Source of the DNA: Methanocorpusculum petauri
GTDB taxonomy: Archaea > Halobacteriota > Methanomicrobia > Methanomicrobiales > Methanocorpusculaceae
Direction of reading: 5' to 3'
Length of the DNA stretch: 64,000 nt
Assembly (NCBI RefSeq): GCF_026891975.1
Contig: NZ_JAPTGB010000002.1
Location: 62,001-126,000, forward strand
Position 1 is the stretch's first letter. The number at the start of each line of letters is the position of its first letter. A program made the translations under genes and the position numbers. The notes beneath the pieces are model-generated. The model was not told where the DNA came from. It made no database searches and was given only the letters and a program-made list of their open reading frames with translations. Below, one piece after another: positions 1 through 7,928 of the stretch.

Positions 1-478
1 TAGGGCAAAAACCAGTGTTATCCCTAACGATCGTTTATTGACAGCAAACATTCATCACGGATCGTATTTTCCGCGGGAGTCAGGATTCCAGGAAAAAAAA
101 ACGCAAAAACCAAAAAAATGATACGGCGGGTGGGAATAGTTTGCATGGTTTTTTCCGCCGAGAGAATATTGTGGACACGGGCATCGGGCGATAACACCGC
201 CCGTTTGCCGGACGAATGGATAATCCATGAAACGTGTATTCACTTCACTTCTGTATCATCTCCCTCTCTTTCGCATCGGTCGCGGATGTGTTCATATCGC
301 ATACAAGGGTAATGGGAACACGAATGTTCCTATTCAGTATTTATACGATATTAGGCAGATAAATGTCCTCTCCGAAAATTATTCGGAAAAATGGGAGAGA
401 AAACCCTATTTTGGTAGGACGAAATAGTTTCGTAAGAGGTATAATTCCGAAAAAAATTCGGAGACGTTATTTGTCAAC
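1..478. other. Intergenic region, no convincing gene
   Basis: The short open frames here have no ribosome binding sites or recognisable protein motifs. A TATA-like TATAAT lies at about 440-445 and probably serves the downstream metal ATPase genes. Several small inverted repeats occur between about 375 and 465, including CTCTCC...GGGAGAG and TCCGAA...TTCGGA. I see nothing else. Confidence 0.5.
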
Positions 479-497
479 CTAACAGGAAACCTGTTAG
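479..497. promoter_or_regulatory. Palindromic operator upstream of the metal ATPase genes
   Basis: The sequence CTAACAGGAAACCTGTTAG is a perfect 8-bp inverted repeat with a 3-nt spacer. It ends 2 nt before the ATG at 500 and lies about 35 nt downstream of a TATA-like box. A metal-responsive repressor (DtxR/MntR, ArsR or similar) bound here would block initiation. The identity of the regulator is inference, and none is encoded nearby. Confidence 0.55.
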
Positions 498-499
498 AC

Positions 500-787
500 A
501 TGGTACAGATTCAAGACATCATGAAAGACCAGAAAACCTGGCTTTTCCTTGGCGGCGTCGCCGTCGGGGCAGCAGCAGTAACCATCCTCGGCAGTAAAGC
601 CGCACGCGATCTGGCGATTGCCGGGCTTGCCCAGGGAATGAAGATGAGAGATGACGCGGAAGCAGCCCTCAGCAGCATCAAAGAGGAGGCAGAAGACGCA
701 TACGTCCAAAAGTTCCGGACTCTCGCTGGAGATGACGACGGGAAGTGTCCGCCGGCTGAGATCGAGGTAAAAAAGATCGAGATGTAA
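500..787 (+). CDS. DUF6110 family small protein, partner of metal P-type ATPase
   Basis: This 95-residue protein begins with a short polar stretch, followed by one hydrophobic helix (about residues 14-30, Gly/Ala-rich) and a charged, helical C-terminal half. The size and arrangement match the DUF6110 family, which is found next to heavy-metal P-type ATPases in anaerobes. It stops 7 nt before the ATPase start, so the two are almost certainly co-transcribed from the palindrome-controlled promoter. Its likely role is a membrane-anchored accessory to the pump, possibly in metal delivery or complex assembly. That role is inferred from context, because no metal ligands stand out. Confidence 0.7.
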   Translation: MVQIQDIMKDQKTWLFLGGVAVGAAAVTILGSKAARDLAIAGLAQGMKMRDDAEAALSSIKEEAEDAYVQKFRTLAGDDDGKCPPAEIEVKKIEM

Positions 788-794
788 AACTCTT

Positions 795-2897
795 ATGCAG
801 TATACCATTACCCATGAGCTTCCCGGACGCATGCGGCTCCGGGGCAGCATGTATGCGTTTGACCTGGGCGAAAGTGTTTCGCTTGAAGAGTACCTTGCAG
901 CTGTACCCTATGTACATGACGTCTCGGCAAATCCGAAAAACGGCAGTATTCTGATCCTCTATCAGCGTGACTGCAGAGGTGAACTTCTCGCGCTTCTCAC
1001 CAGTATCAGGATCAGCAATCTGCCGGAACCCTCACCCTGTGGACTGGAAACCAAACGAACCGATGCAGAATTCGTTCGTGATCTTTCGCTGCTGCTGTTC
1101 CGGCGTTTTGTGATTCGTCCCCTGCTTCCGCTGCTGCTTCGCCGGATTCATACCGTGTTCCGTGCGTGCGGCTACTTCCGGGACGGAGGCTCAAGCCTTC
1201 TGCACGGCAGACTTGACACCTCGGTTCTGGATGCCTCGGCTATTGGAGCTGCAATTGTTCAGGCCGATACCAAAACGGCAAGCTCGATCATGTTCCTGCT
1301 GCGGCTTTCCGGTCTCCTTGAGGATTACACAAAGAAACGTACCCGCAATGCTCTCGTTCACAGCCTTGCAATTAATGTTGATCGTGTCTGGATCAAAACC
1401 GGCGACGGAGAGATGACTATCCCCATCTCCCAAGTCACGCAGGGCGATCAGGTGATCGTCCGGACCGGAACCCTGATTCCAGTCGACGGAACGATCTGTT
1501 CCGGCGATGCGATGGTAAACGAATCCTCCATGACCGGCGAACCTCTCCCGGTCCATAAATCGATCGGTGCAAGCGTGTATGCAGGAACCGCGGTGGAGGA
1601 AGGAGAGATTGCAGTTGCCGTCAGATCCCTCGGCGGCGAGACACGCATCAACAAAATTGTGGATATGATTGATCAGTCCGAAGCGCTCAAAGCGGATGTG
1701 CAGAACAAAGCAGAGCAGCTTGCGGATGCAATTGTTCCCTACAGTTTTCTTGCGGCAGCAGGTGTGTTTCTGATCACCAGCAACCTGACGCGGGCGCTGT
1801 CGGTGCTGATGGTTGACTACTCCTGCGCTCTCAAACTCTCCACGCCGATCTCCGTCATTTCCGCAATGCGAGAAGCATCCGGGATGAACATCATGGTAAA
1901 AGGAGGGAAGTATCTGGAAGAGTTTGCACTTGCTGATACGATCGTCTTTGACAAGACCGGGACGCTCACCGTTGCAAGTCCGCGGGTTGCCGGCATCCTC
2001 CCCTTTACTGGTTATACCGAACGCGAGATACTGCGGACTGCCGCGTGTCTTGAAGAACACTTCCCGCACAGCGTTGCACGGGCCATTGTCCGCAAGGCCG
2101 AGGAGGAGAGACTCAAGCACTGCGAAGAGCATGCAGCGGTTGAGTATGTGGTCGCACACGGTATTGCAACCCAGTTGCACGGGGAACGGGCGCTCATCGG
2201 CAGTGCTCACTTCATCTTTGATGATGAGGGCGTGCCGCTTGGTGAAGAGGAGCAGAGAGTGATTGAGCTGGAGAGTGAACACGGCAGGTCTCTGATCTAT
2301 CTTGCCATCGGCAGAAAACTTGCCGGAATTATCTGCATTGAGGATGCACTGCGTCCGAAAGCCGGGGAGGTGATCGCATCCTTACGTGATCTTGGTATCG
2401 CAAACGTGGTGATGATTACCGGCGACGGTGAGGCGACCGCCCGCGCGGCCGCATCCGTACTCGGCGTTGATACGTATTACTCGCAGGTACTGCCGGAGGA
2501 CAAAGCGGCGATCATCAGTGATCTGCGGGCTTCCGGCAAGAAGGTTATCATGGTCGGTGACGGCGTGAATGACACACCCGGACTTGCGGCAGCGAACGTC
2601 TCGGTTGCGATGAAGGATGCATCAGACATTGCTCAGGAGGTAGCAGACATCACGCTGCTGTCGGCAGACCTGCAGGAACTGATTCTGCTCCGGCATCTGA
2701 GCAGAAGACTCCTGAAGCGGATCGACACGAACTACCGGTTTATTCTCGGATTCAACACGGGTCTTCTGGTATTCGGTCAGCTCGGCGTTCTCACTCCGGC
2801 AGCAAGCGCACTGCTGCACAATGTGTCCACGATGGGTATCAGTGCAGGAAGCATGCGGCCGCTCTTACGCGAAACAGAAACTTCCAGATGCTGCTAA
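795..2897 (+). CDS. Heavy-metal translocating P1B-type ATPase
   Basis: This 700-residue ion-pumping ATPase shows the phosphatase motif TGEP (about 247-250), the phosphorylation motif DKTGTLT (Asp386) and the hinge motif GDGVND (about 588-593). The N-terminus resembles a degenerate HMA-like domain without a CxxC. The transmembrane metal motif is unusual: in place of the common CPC it reads SCALKLSTP (Cys344), keeping one Cys but no adjacent Pro. The substrate therefore cannot be read directly; Mn, Zn or another transition metal is possible. It follows the DUF6110 gene, and export of excess metal is the likely role. The start ATG is the first in frame after the upstream stop. Confidence 0.88.
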   Translation: MQYTITHELPGRMRLRGSMYAFDLGESVSLEEYLAAVPYVHDVSANPKNGSILILYQRDCRGELLALLTSIRISNLPEPSPCGLETKRTDAEFVRDLSLLLFRRFVIRPLLPLLLRRIHTVFRACGYFRDGGSSLLHGRLDTSVLDASAIGAAIVQADTKTASSIMFLLRLSGLLEDYTKKRTRNALVHSLAINVDRVWIKTGDGEMTIPISQVTQGDQVIVRTGTLIPVDGTICSGDAMVNESSMTGEPLPVHKSIGASVYAGTAVEEGEIAVAVRSLGGETRINKIVDMIDQSEALKADVQNKAEQLADAIVPYSFLAAAGVFLITSNLTRALSVLMVDYSCALKLSTPISVISAMREASGMNIMVKGGKYLEEFALADTIVFDKTGTLTVASPRVAGILPFTGYTEREILRTAACLEEHFPHSVARAIVRKAEEERLKHCEEHAAVEYVVAHGIATQLHGERALIGSAHFIFDDEGVPLGEEEQRVIELESEHGRSLIYLAIGRKLAGIICIEDALRPKAGEVIASLRDLGIANVVMITGDGEATARAAASVLGVDTYYSQVLPEDKAAIISDLRASGKKVIMVGDGVNDTPGLAAANVSVAMKDASDIAQEVADITLLSADLQELILLRHLSRRLLKRIDTNYRFILGFNTGLLVFGQLGVLTPAASALLHNVSTMGISAGSMRPLLRETETSRCC

Positions 2898-2969
2898 GGC
2901 AGCATCCCTCATGTTTTCAAAAGATATCCGGAAATTTCTTTTTTGGAAATCTCCGACTCTGCAAAAAAA

Positions 2970-4463
2970 TTATTTTTCTGTGACGCAGAGTTTCATCACC
3001 GCATTTCCTTTGAGACAAAGTTTCTTTGCAGCGATCAAATCCTGTACTACCCCCATGACCTCGGAACGTTCATGATTTTTTGCGGCACCGTAGAACGGGT
3101 GCGACGTCAGGCCGGAACTTTTCGTATGGGCACGATCCAGACCGAGAAGAAAGGAAACAAAGGAGGAAACGGTCATCTGTCCTGAAAGACTGTCTGCCGC
3201 ATCGTACACAATTCCGGAGAGATCACCGGAAGGAGCAGCAATCTTTTTTGGTTTCGGTTTTATGCGATCGCAACGGTCGCAGTTGCCGCACGCAGCAATC
3301 TCCTCGCCGAAGTAGGAGAGCAGAACTTTTCTCCGGCATCCCGGGGTTACGCAGTAGGAGTACATATCAGCGAGTTTTTGTCTTGCGATGCGCAGTTTTT
3401 CCGGCTGGGAGTACTCACGCTCCAGCATAGAGGATATTTTTGCCCGATCACCGGAAGAGTAGTAGAGGATACAGTCGGCATGACCACCGGCACGACCGGC
3501 ACGACCGGTCTCCTGATAATAGGATTCAAGATCCTTGGGAAGATGCGCATGAATGACGTAGCCGACATCCGGTTTGTCAATTCCCATGCCGAACGCGATC
3601 GTTGCACAGATAACCCGGATGCTGTTGTTGAGAAACCCTTCCTGAATGCGGTTGCGTTCGGGTGTCGGCATTCCCGCATGGTACGGGCTTGCCAGAATGC
3701 GGGAGCGCCGGAGGCGTTCAGCAATCTCCTCGCAGCTTTTGCGGGAAAAACAGTAGATAATTCCCGAAACATTCGGATGCGCGACAACATAACTGACAAT
3801 CCGCTGGACACGTACCGAACCGGTCGGTTCTTCGTACACCTCGTACCGGAGATTTTTCCGGTTGAAGCTGCCGACATACTCGCGGGGGTTTTTCATACCG
3901 AGTTCGCGGACGATATCTTCCCTGACCCGTTCAGTCGCGGTCGCGGTCAGGGCGATAACCGGCACAGCCGGAAATTTTTCCCGGAGCGTTTTGATCTCCC
4001 GGTACTCGGGCCGGAACTGATGTCCCCACATAGAAATACAGTGGGCTTCATCCACCGCAAAAAGTACAACACGGCAGCGGGAAAGCGTTGCGGCAAACAC
4101 AGGGGTTACCGCACGTTCGGGCGAGACATAGAGGATGCGAACCGTTCCCGCGGCAATTTCCTTTTCAACCCGGCGCCGCTCGTCATAGGTCTGGGTGCTG
4201 TTGAGCGTTTCCACCCGGACACCCTGTGCCGAGAGAGCGTCCACCTGATCCTTCATGAGCGCAATCAGGGGAGAAATGACAACCGTCATACCGTCCAGCA
4301 TCATTGCCGGAAGTTGATAACAGAGGGATTTTCCGCCGCCGGTTGCCATGACAGCCAGAACATCGCGTCCGGCAACCACATCCTGTATGATCTCCTCCTG
4401 ATTGGGCCGGAATGTCTGATGGTGGAAGAACGCTTCCAGAGTTTTTTGGATGTCCTGCGTCAT
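2970..4463 (-). CDS. recQ: ATP-dependent DNA helicase RecQ
   Basis: This 497-residue superfamily 2 helicase unwinds DNA 3'-5' during recombination and repair. Walker A is TGGGKSLCYQLPA near residue 42. The DEAH box is in DEAHCISMWGHQFRPEY (about 137-153), followed by the motif QETGRAGR. A four-Cys zinc site typical of RecQ (CVTPGCRRK...CGNCDRC) and a winged-helix region come after. It ends without an HRDC domain, so it is shorter than E. coli RecQ (about 610 aa). It is divergent from the VOC gene, with 97 bp between the starts. Confidence 0.93.
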   Translation of the reverse strand: MTQDIQKTLEAFFHHQTFRPNQEEIIQDVVAGRDVLAVMATGGGKSLCYQLPAMMLDGMTVVISPLIALMKDQVDALSAQGVRVETLNSTQTYDERRRVEKEIAAGTVRILYVSPERAVTPVFAATLSRCRVVLFAVDEAHCISMWGHQFRPEYREIKTLREKFPAVPVIALTATATERVREDIVRELGMKNPREYVGSFNRKNLRYEVYEEPTGSVRVQRIVSYVVAHPNVSGIIYCFSRKSCEEIAERLRRSRILASPYHAGMPTPERNRIQEGFLNNSIRVICATIAFGMGIDKPDVGYVIHAHLPKDLESYYQETGRAGRAGGHADCILYYSSGDRAKISSMLEREYSQPEKLRIARQKLADMYSYCVTPGCRRKVLLSYFGEEIAACGNCDRCDRIKPKPKKIAAPSGDLSGIVYDAADSLSGQMTVSSFVSFLLGLDRAHTKSSGLTSHPFYGAAKNHERSEVMGVVQDLIAAKKLCLKGNAVMKLCVTEK

Positions 4464-4560
4464 GCACTTGATTACTGGTTAAGTTATCCGGCAGAGTCCA
4501 TAATAAACTAGTGGGGTTCGGGGACAAGAGTAGATATGACATCCGCACCAACAGATTTCC

Positions 4561-4935
4561 ATGAAATTTTCGATGCTGCACAACAATATCAACGTCTTTG
4601 ATCTGGAACGGTCGATGAAGTTTTATGCAGACGCGCTCGGCCTTTTCGAGGTGGGACGCATTGCACCGGAATCGGGAGAGTTTATTATTGTGTATCTGGG
4701 TGATGGAACGTCCGGTCACAAACTGGAACTGACCTGGTTACGGGATCGCGAACAACCCTATGATCTCGGTGACAACGAGTTCCATCTGGCATTCGGTACG
4801 GACGATTACGAGGGGGCGCTTGCAAAACACAAAGCAATGGGCTGTGTTGCATTCATTAACGAGGACATGGGCATCTACTTCATCACGGATCCGGACGGCT
4901 ACTGGCTGGAAGTTCTTCCGCCTGGACGTGGGTAA
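4561..4935 (+). CDS. VOC superfamily (glyoxalase I-like) protein
   Basis: This 124-residue protein has the paired beta-alpha-beta-beta-beta modules of the vicinal oxygen chelate fold. The opening MLHNNINVFDLERSMKFY and the ending DPDGYWLEVLPPG are typical of lactoylglutathione lyase-like members. Candidate metal ligands are His7, Glu63/Glu65 and Glu117. It may detoxify methylglyoxal or act on another substrate, which the sequence cannot decide. No clear Shine-Dalgarno precedes the ATG, so the mRNA may be nearly leaderless. An upstream ATG at 4536 is out of frame. Confidence 0.8.
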   Translation: MKFSMLHNNINVFDLERSMKFYADALGLFEVGRIAPESGEFIIVYLGDGTSGHKLELTWLRDREQPYDLGDNEFHLAFGTDDYEGALAKHKAMGCVAFINEDMGIYFITDPDGYWLEVLPPGRG

Positions 4936-5481
4936 CAACAGTCAAACAAAGTAAAAAAGGGAATAAAAGAGATACTATTCCCGAAAGGGTACGGGACTCC
5001 ACTCTATCAGTACAGAATAGGCTCTCTTATTTTTTGTAGTTGGTAATACGACGGTGTTGATGCATCTGACTCCAGTTGCATCTGTGGGGTACGGGGTTCT
5101 TGACCAAACTATACGGATTACCCCGGTATCCCAAACTCTGTGGTATACGTTCTATCTTCTTTTTTGTGATCATAAGTATCACCCCAAGACTACTTTCAAT
5201 CATGTTATGACAAGTCGATACTTGTACCTACCAGTGAGATATGACACACTATGAAATGAAAAAGTCAGTGATCTCACCAAAGGAGGCAATGTCATGCATC
5301 CGCGTAAAGTACAACAAAAATATTCTCCGAACCATTCCAGTACCCTCACGAGATACGACTGATAAATGGCAGAGACCTCAGAATTTACACCATTCTAATC
5401 AAAACATACCTTTGTGATTACTATACTATAAATTTTAGGATCATCCTGTCGCATTTCAGTTGTTACGGCAGGAAATAAAAA
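4936..5481. other. Long intergenic region with one possible small ORF
   Basis: There is no recognised gene across about 545 bp between the VOC gene and ilvC. The region is AT-rich. It contains a 58-codon open frame (5241-5417), listed separately, and no tRNA-like structure that I could identify. Confidence 0.4.
5241..5417 (+). CDS. Possible small protein, 58 aa, unknown
   Basis: The frame starts MTHYEMKKSVISPKEAM and ends HHSNQNIPL. It is basic and polar, with no membrane segment and no family I recognise. The Shine-Dalgarno before ATG 5241 is weak (GTGAG). A better one, AAAGGAGG, lies within the frame before later ATGs at 5289 (same frame) and 5294 (other frame, 23 codons). It may be a gene remnant or chance. 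Confidence 0.2.
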   Translation: MTHYEMKKSVISPKEAMSCIRVKYNKNILRTIPVPSRDTTDKWQRPQNLHHSNQNIPL

Positions 5482-6468
5482 TTATTTTCCACCGGAAATA
5501 ATCCGGCGTACATCCGCACCGACCCGTTCCAGCTCCGACTCTTTTTCCAGCCGTGCGAGTGATGTGTACTGCGGACGGTTCACCAGATTTTCGAGCAGCC
5601 ACTCGCGGGCAAACGCACCAGACTGGATTTCGCAGAGAATTTCCTGCATAGCAGCACGGGTCTCCGGACCGATCACCCGCGGACCGCGGGTCAGACCGCC
5701 GTAGCCGGCGGTCTTCGACACCGAATCGTGCATCTTCGTAAACCCTCCTTCATAGAGGAGGTCAACGACCAGTTTCAGTTCATGCATGCACTCGTAGTAT
5801 GCCATCTCCGGCTCGTATCCTGCCTCGACCAGAGTCTCATATGCTGCTTTCATCAGATTTACCACACCGCCGCAGATCACCGTCTGCTCGCCAAACAGAT
5901 CCGTCTCGGTCTCATCCGCAAAGGTTGATTCCATAATGACAGAACGGGCAGAACCGATACCTTTCGCAAAGGCAAGAGCCGTCTGTTTTGCAGAACCGGT
6001 TGCATCCTGATGCACGGCAATGAGAGAAGCAACTCCTGAACCTTCGAGAAACAGCCGTCTGACCTGCGGACCGACACCCTTTGGGGCGACCATCACGACA
6101 TCCACATTTGGCGGAGGAACAATCTGCCCGTAATGAATATTGAACCCGTGCGCAAACACAATTCCCTGACCGTCATGCAACCAGGGAAGCATCTCACGGC
6201 GGAAAATCTCCGCAGCCGATTCATCCGGCACCAGCATTGCAAGAATGTCCGCTTCGCGAACGGCATCCGCAACCGGCATTGCAGTAAACCCGTCGCGACT
6301 TGCGGCCTCAAAACTTTGTCCCGGACGAACACCCACGATCACTGCAAGACCGCTGTCACGCAGGTTTGCCGCCTGGGCGCGCCCCTGTGAGCCGTATCCG
6401 ATCACCGCCACTGTTTTATCGGCAATCCTTGACCAGTCAATATCAGCGTCATAATATTTTTTCAGCAT
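5482..6468 (-). CDS. ilvC: Ketol-acid reductoisomerase (NADP+)
   Basis: This 328-residue enzyme of branched-chain amino acid synthesis converts 2-acetolactate or 2-aceto-2-hydroxybutyrate to the dihydroxy-acids. The Rossmann motif GYGSQGRAQ lies near residue 25. The C-terminal knotted helical domain carries the metal-binding acidic residues (DLFGEQ; ECMHELKLVVDLLYEGG). I chose MLKKYYDADIDW as the start because it matches the usual KARI N-terminus; an in-frame start 21 codons upstream adds atypical residues. It stands alone here, with no other ilv genes adjacent. Confidence 0.95.
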   Translation of the reverse strand: MLKKYYDADIDWSRIADKTVAVIGYGSQGRAQAANLRDSGLAVIVGVRPGQSFEAASRDGFTAMPVADAVREADILAMLVPDESAAEIFRREMLPWLHDGQGIVFAHGFNIHYGQIVPPPNVDVVMVAPKGVGPQVRRLFLEGSGVASLIAVHQDATGSAKQTALAFAKGIGSARSVIMESTFADETETDLFGEQTVICGGVVNLMKAAYETLVEAGYEPEMAYYECMHELKLVVDLLYEGGFTKMHDSVSKTAGYGGLTRGPRVIGPETRAAMQEILCEIQSGAFAREWLLENLVNRPQYTSLARLEKESELERVGADVRRIISGGK

Positions 6469-6597
6469 GCGTGTCAGTGATAGATAGGCCCGGACACATA
6501 TAAAATTATATACCGTCGGGGCAATACACATAGATGCACGTTACCTTGCCGGTTTCTCCTGTGAATTTCCCGGCGGAATAACGAAGGATACAGTATA

Positions 6598-7533
6598 ATG
6601 TCATTACCAGATGTGCAGTCCACTGCTCCTGACGTACGAATCAGCCTGACCCGTGTCGGCGTGAAAAATGTCAAGAAGCTCGTTGAAGTGGGAAGGCCCG
6701 GCAAAACACGCCCGGCAATATTCATCTCCGACTTCGATGTCTTTGTCGATCTCCCCAGCAGCCTGAAAGGCGCAAACCTTTCCCGCAACTTTGAGGTCAT
6801 CGACGAGGTACTGCAGCAGGCAACCTCCGGCGACGTCCGTGGTATTGAAGATGTGTGTGGTATCGTCTCCCGAAAACTGCTCGATCATCATGAGTATGCC
6901 GACAGGACCGAAGTGTTCATGCGCAGCTTCTATATGATCAACCGCGACACGCCGGTCTCAAAGACTTCCTGTCAGGAAGTTGTCAACGTCTATGCCCATG
7001 CAATCGCCCAGAGGACCGAAGGAAAACCAATCGTCCGCAAGAGTGTGGGAGCAGAAGTCACCGGCATTACCGCATGCCCGTGTGCCCAGAACATCATGAA
7101 GGATCATGCAATGCATGTGATGCAGGAGCTTGAAATCCCCGAAGACAAAATTGATGCATTCTTCAAGGAAGTCCCGATGGCAAGCCACAACCAGCGTGGC
7201 CGCGGATTCCTCTGTGTGGAAACCGACGACGACATCGTTGTTCCACTGGAACAAATCGTCACCGTCCTCAAGGAATCCATGAGTGCAAAGATCTATGAAC
7301 TTCTCAAACGCGGAGACGAGAGCTATGTCGTTATGGCGGCACACAAGAATGCACGGTTTGTGGAGGACTGTGTCCGTGAGATGGCACGTCAGGTCGTAAA
7401 CACCTTTACGTACCTTCCGGGAGATACCCATATCACCATCCGCCAGACAAATGAGGAAAGTATTCACCAGCACGATGCCTATGCGGAGCGGAAAGCAACG
7501 CTCGCCGAACTGCGTGAAGAGCTGAATGTATAA
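6598..7533 (+). CDS. mptA: GTP cyclohydrolase MptA (methanopterin biosynthesis)
   Basis: This 311-residue member of the FolE2/COG1469 family is the Fe(II)-dependent archaeal GTP cyclohydrolase. It makes 7,8-dihydroneopterin 2',3'-cyclic phosphate, the first step to methanopterin. Family marks include RVGVKNVKKL near residue 20, the metal-ligand region CPCAQN (about 160-165) and the conserved SHNQRGRG stretch. Its length is normal. It is monocistronic and divergent from ilvC. Methanopterin carries C1 units in methanogenesis, consistent with the frh operon that follows. Confidence 0.95.
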   Translation: MSLPDVQSTAPDVRISLTRVGVKNVKKLVEVGRPGKTRPAIFISDFDVFVDLPSSLKGANLSRNFEVIDEVLQQATSGDVRGIEDVCGIVSRKLLDHHEYADRTEVFMRSFYMINRDTPVSKTSCQEVVNVYAHAIAQRTEGKPIVRKSVGAEVTGITACPCAQNIMKDHAMHVMQELEIPEDKIDAFFKEVPMASHNQRGRGFLCVETDDDIVVPLEQIVTVLKESMSAKIYELLKRGDESYVVMAAHKNARFVEDCVREMARQVVNTFTYLPGDTHITIRQTNEESIHQHDAYAERKATLAELREELNV

Positions 7534-7868
7534 TACACTCCATACACTTTTTCTCGGATTTAATGAAGATTACCCGAATAATCTTCGGAATTTTCCGGAG
7601 CGCATAAATAATTCCCGATTGTGCCAAAAAAATACAACGTGTTCTTTAAAAAACGAAGGCAAAATTAACGTTTTTTTGAAGTAAGTAATACTAATAAAAG
7701 AATAAGTAGCACTTACGATCATTTCACCAGAAGCGAGTAAGACAAATTGGAAACACACCGAAAACAGTCTGATTATTCTCCGGCACGAAGAGAGGAAATC
7801 TTTAATAAATCCTAGGCAAGAAAGTTAAGATAGCGTACTTCGGTACGTGTCATTAACCCAAAAGGACA

Positions 7869-7892
7869 ATGGTAATTTTCCTGTATAGCTAA
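7869..7892 (+). other. Putative seven-codon upstream ORF in the frh leader
   Basis: AAAGGA precedes an ATG reading M-V-I-F-L-Y-S-stop. The Shine-Dalgarno spacing is reasonable and the ORF ends 36 nt before frhA. It could be a regulatory leader peptide or chance. Confidence 0.25.
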
Positions 7893-7900
7893 TCGAACAA

Positions 7901-7914
7901 CCTAAATATTTAGG
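7901..7914. promoter_or_regulatory. Palindrome upstream of frhA
   Basis: CCTAAATATTTAGG is a perfect 14-bp palindrome ending 14 nt before the frhA TTG start, next to the Shine-Dalgarno GATGAGG. It could bind a repressor or form an RNA hairpin that affects translation of the hydrogenase operon. Confidence 0.4.
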
Positions 7915-7928
7915 ATGAGGCGATAACA

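Larger units (their letters stand above)
7534..7928. other. Intergenic region and long frhADGB leader
   Basis: This 395-bp AT-rich region holds the frh promoter. A TATA-like TTTAATAAA near 7799 is about 130 nt before the frhA start, implying a leader of about 100 nt, which is long for an archaeal mRNA. The leader contains a small hairpin CGTACTTCGGTACG (7835-7848), a seven-codon upstream ORF and a 14-bp palindrome, the last two described separately. Confidence 0.5.

Noticed and set aside
1191-2282. 363-codon open frame antisense to the P-type ATPase
   Set aside because: Shadow of a GC-rich coding gene; Cys/His-rich random composition, no motifs and no ribosome binding site.
3378-4511. 377-codon open frame antisense to recQ
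   Set aside because: recQ motifs are complete on the minus strand; the antisense frame has no family features.
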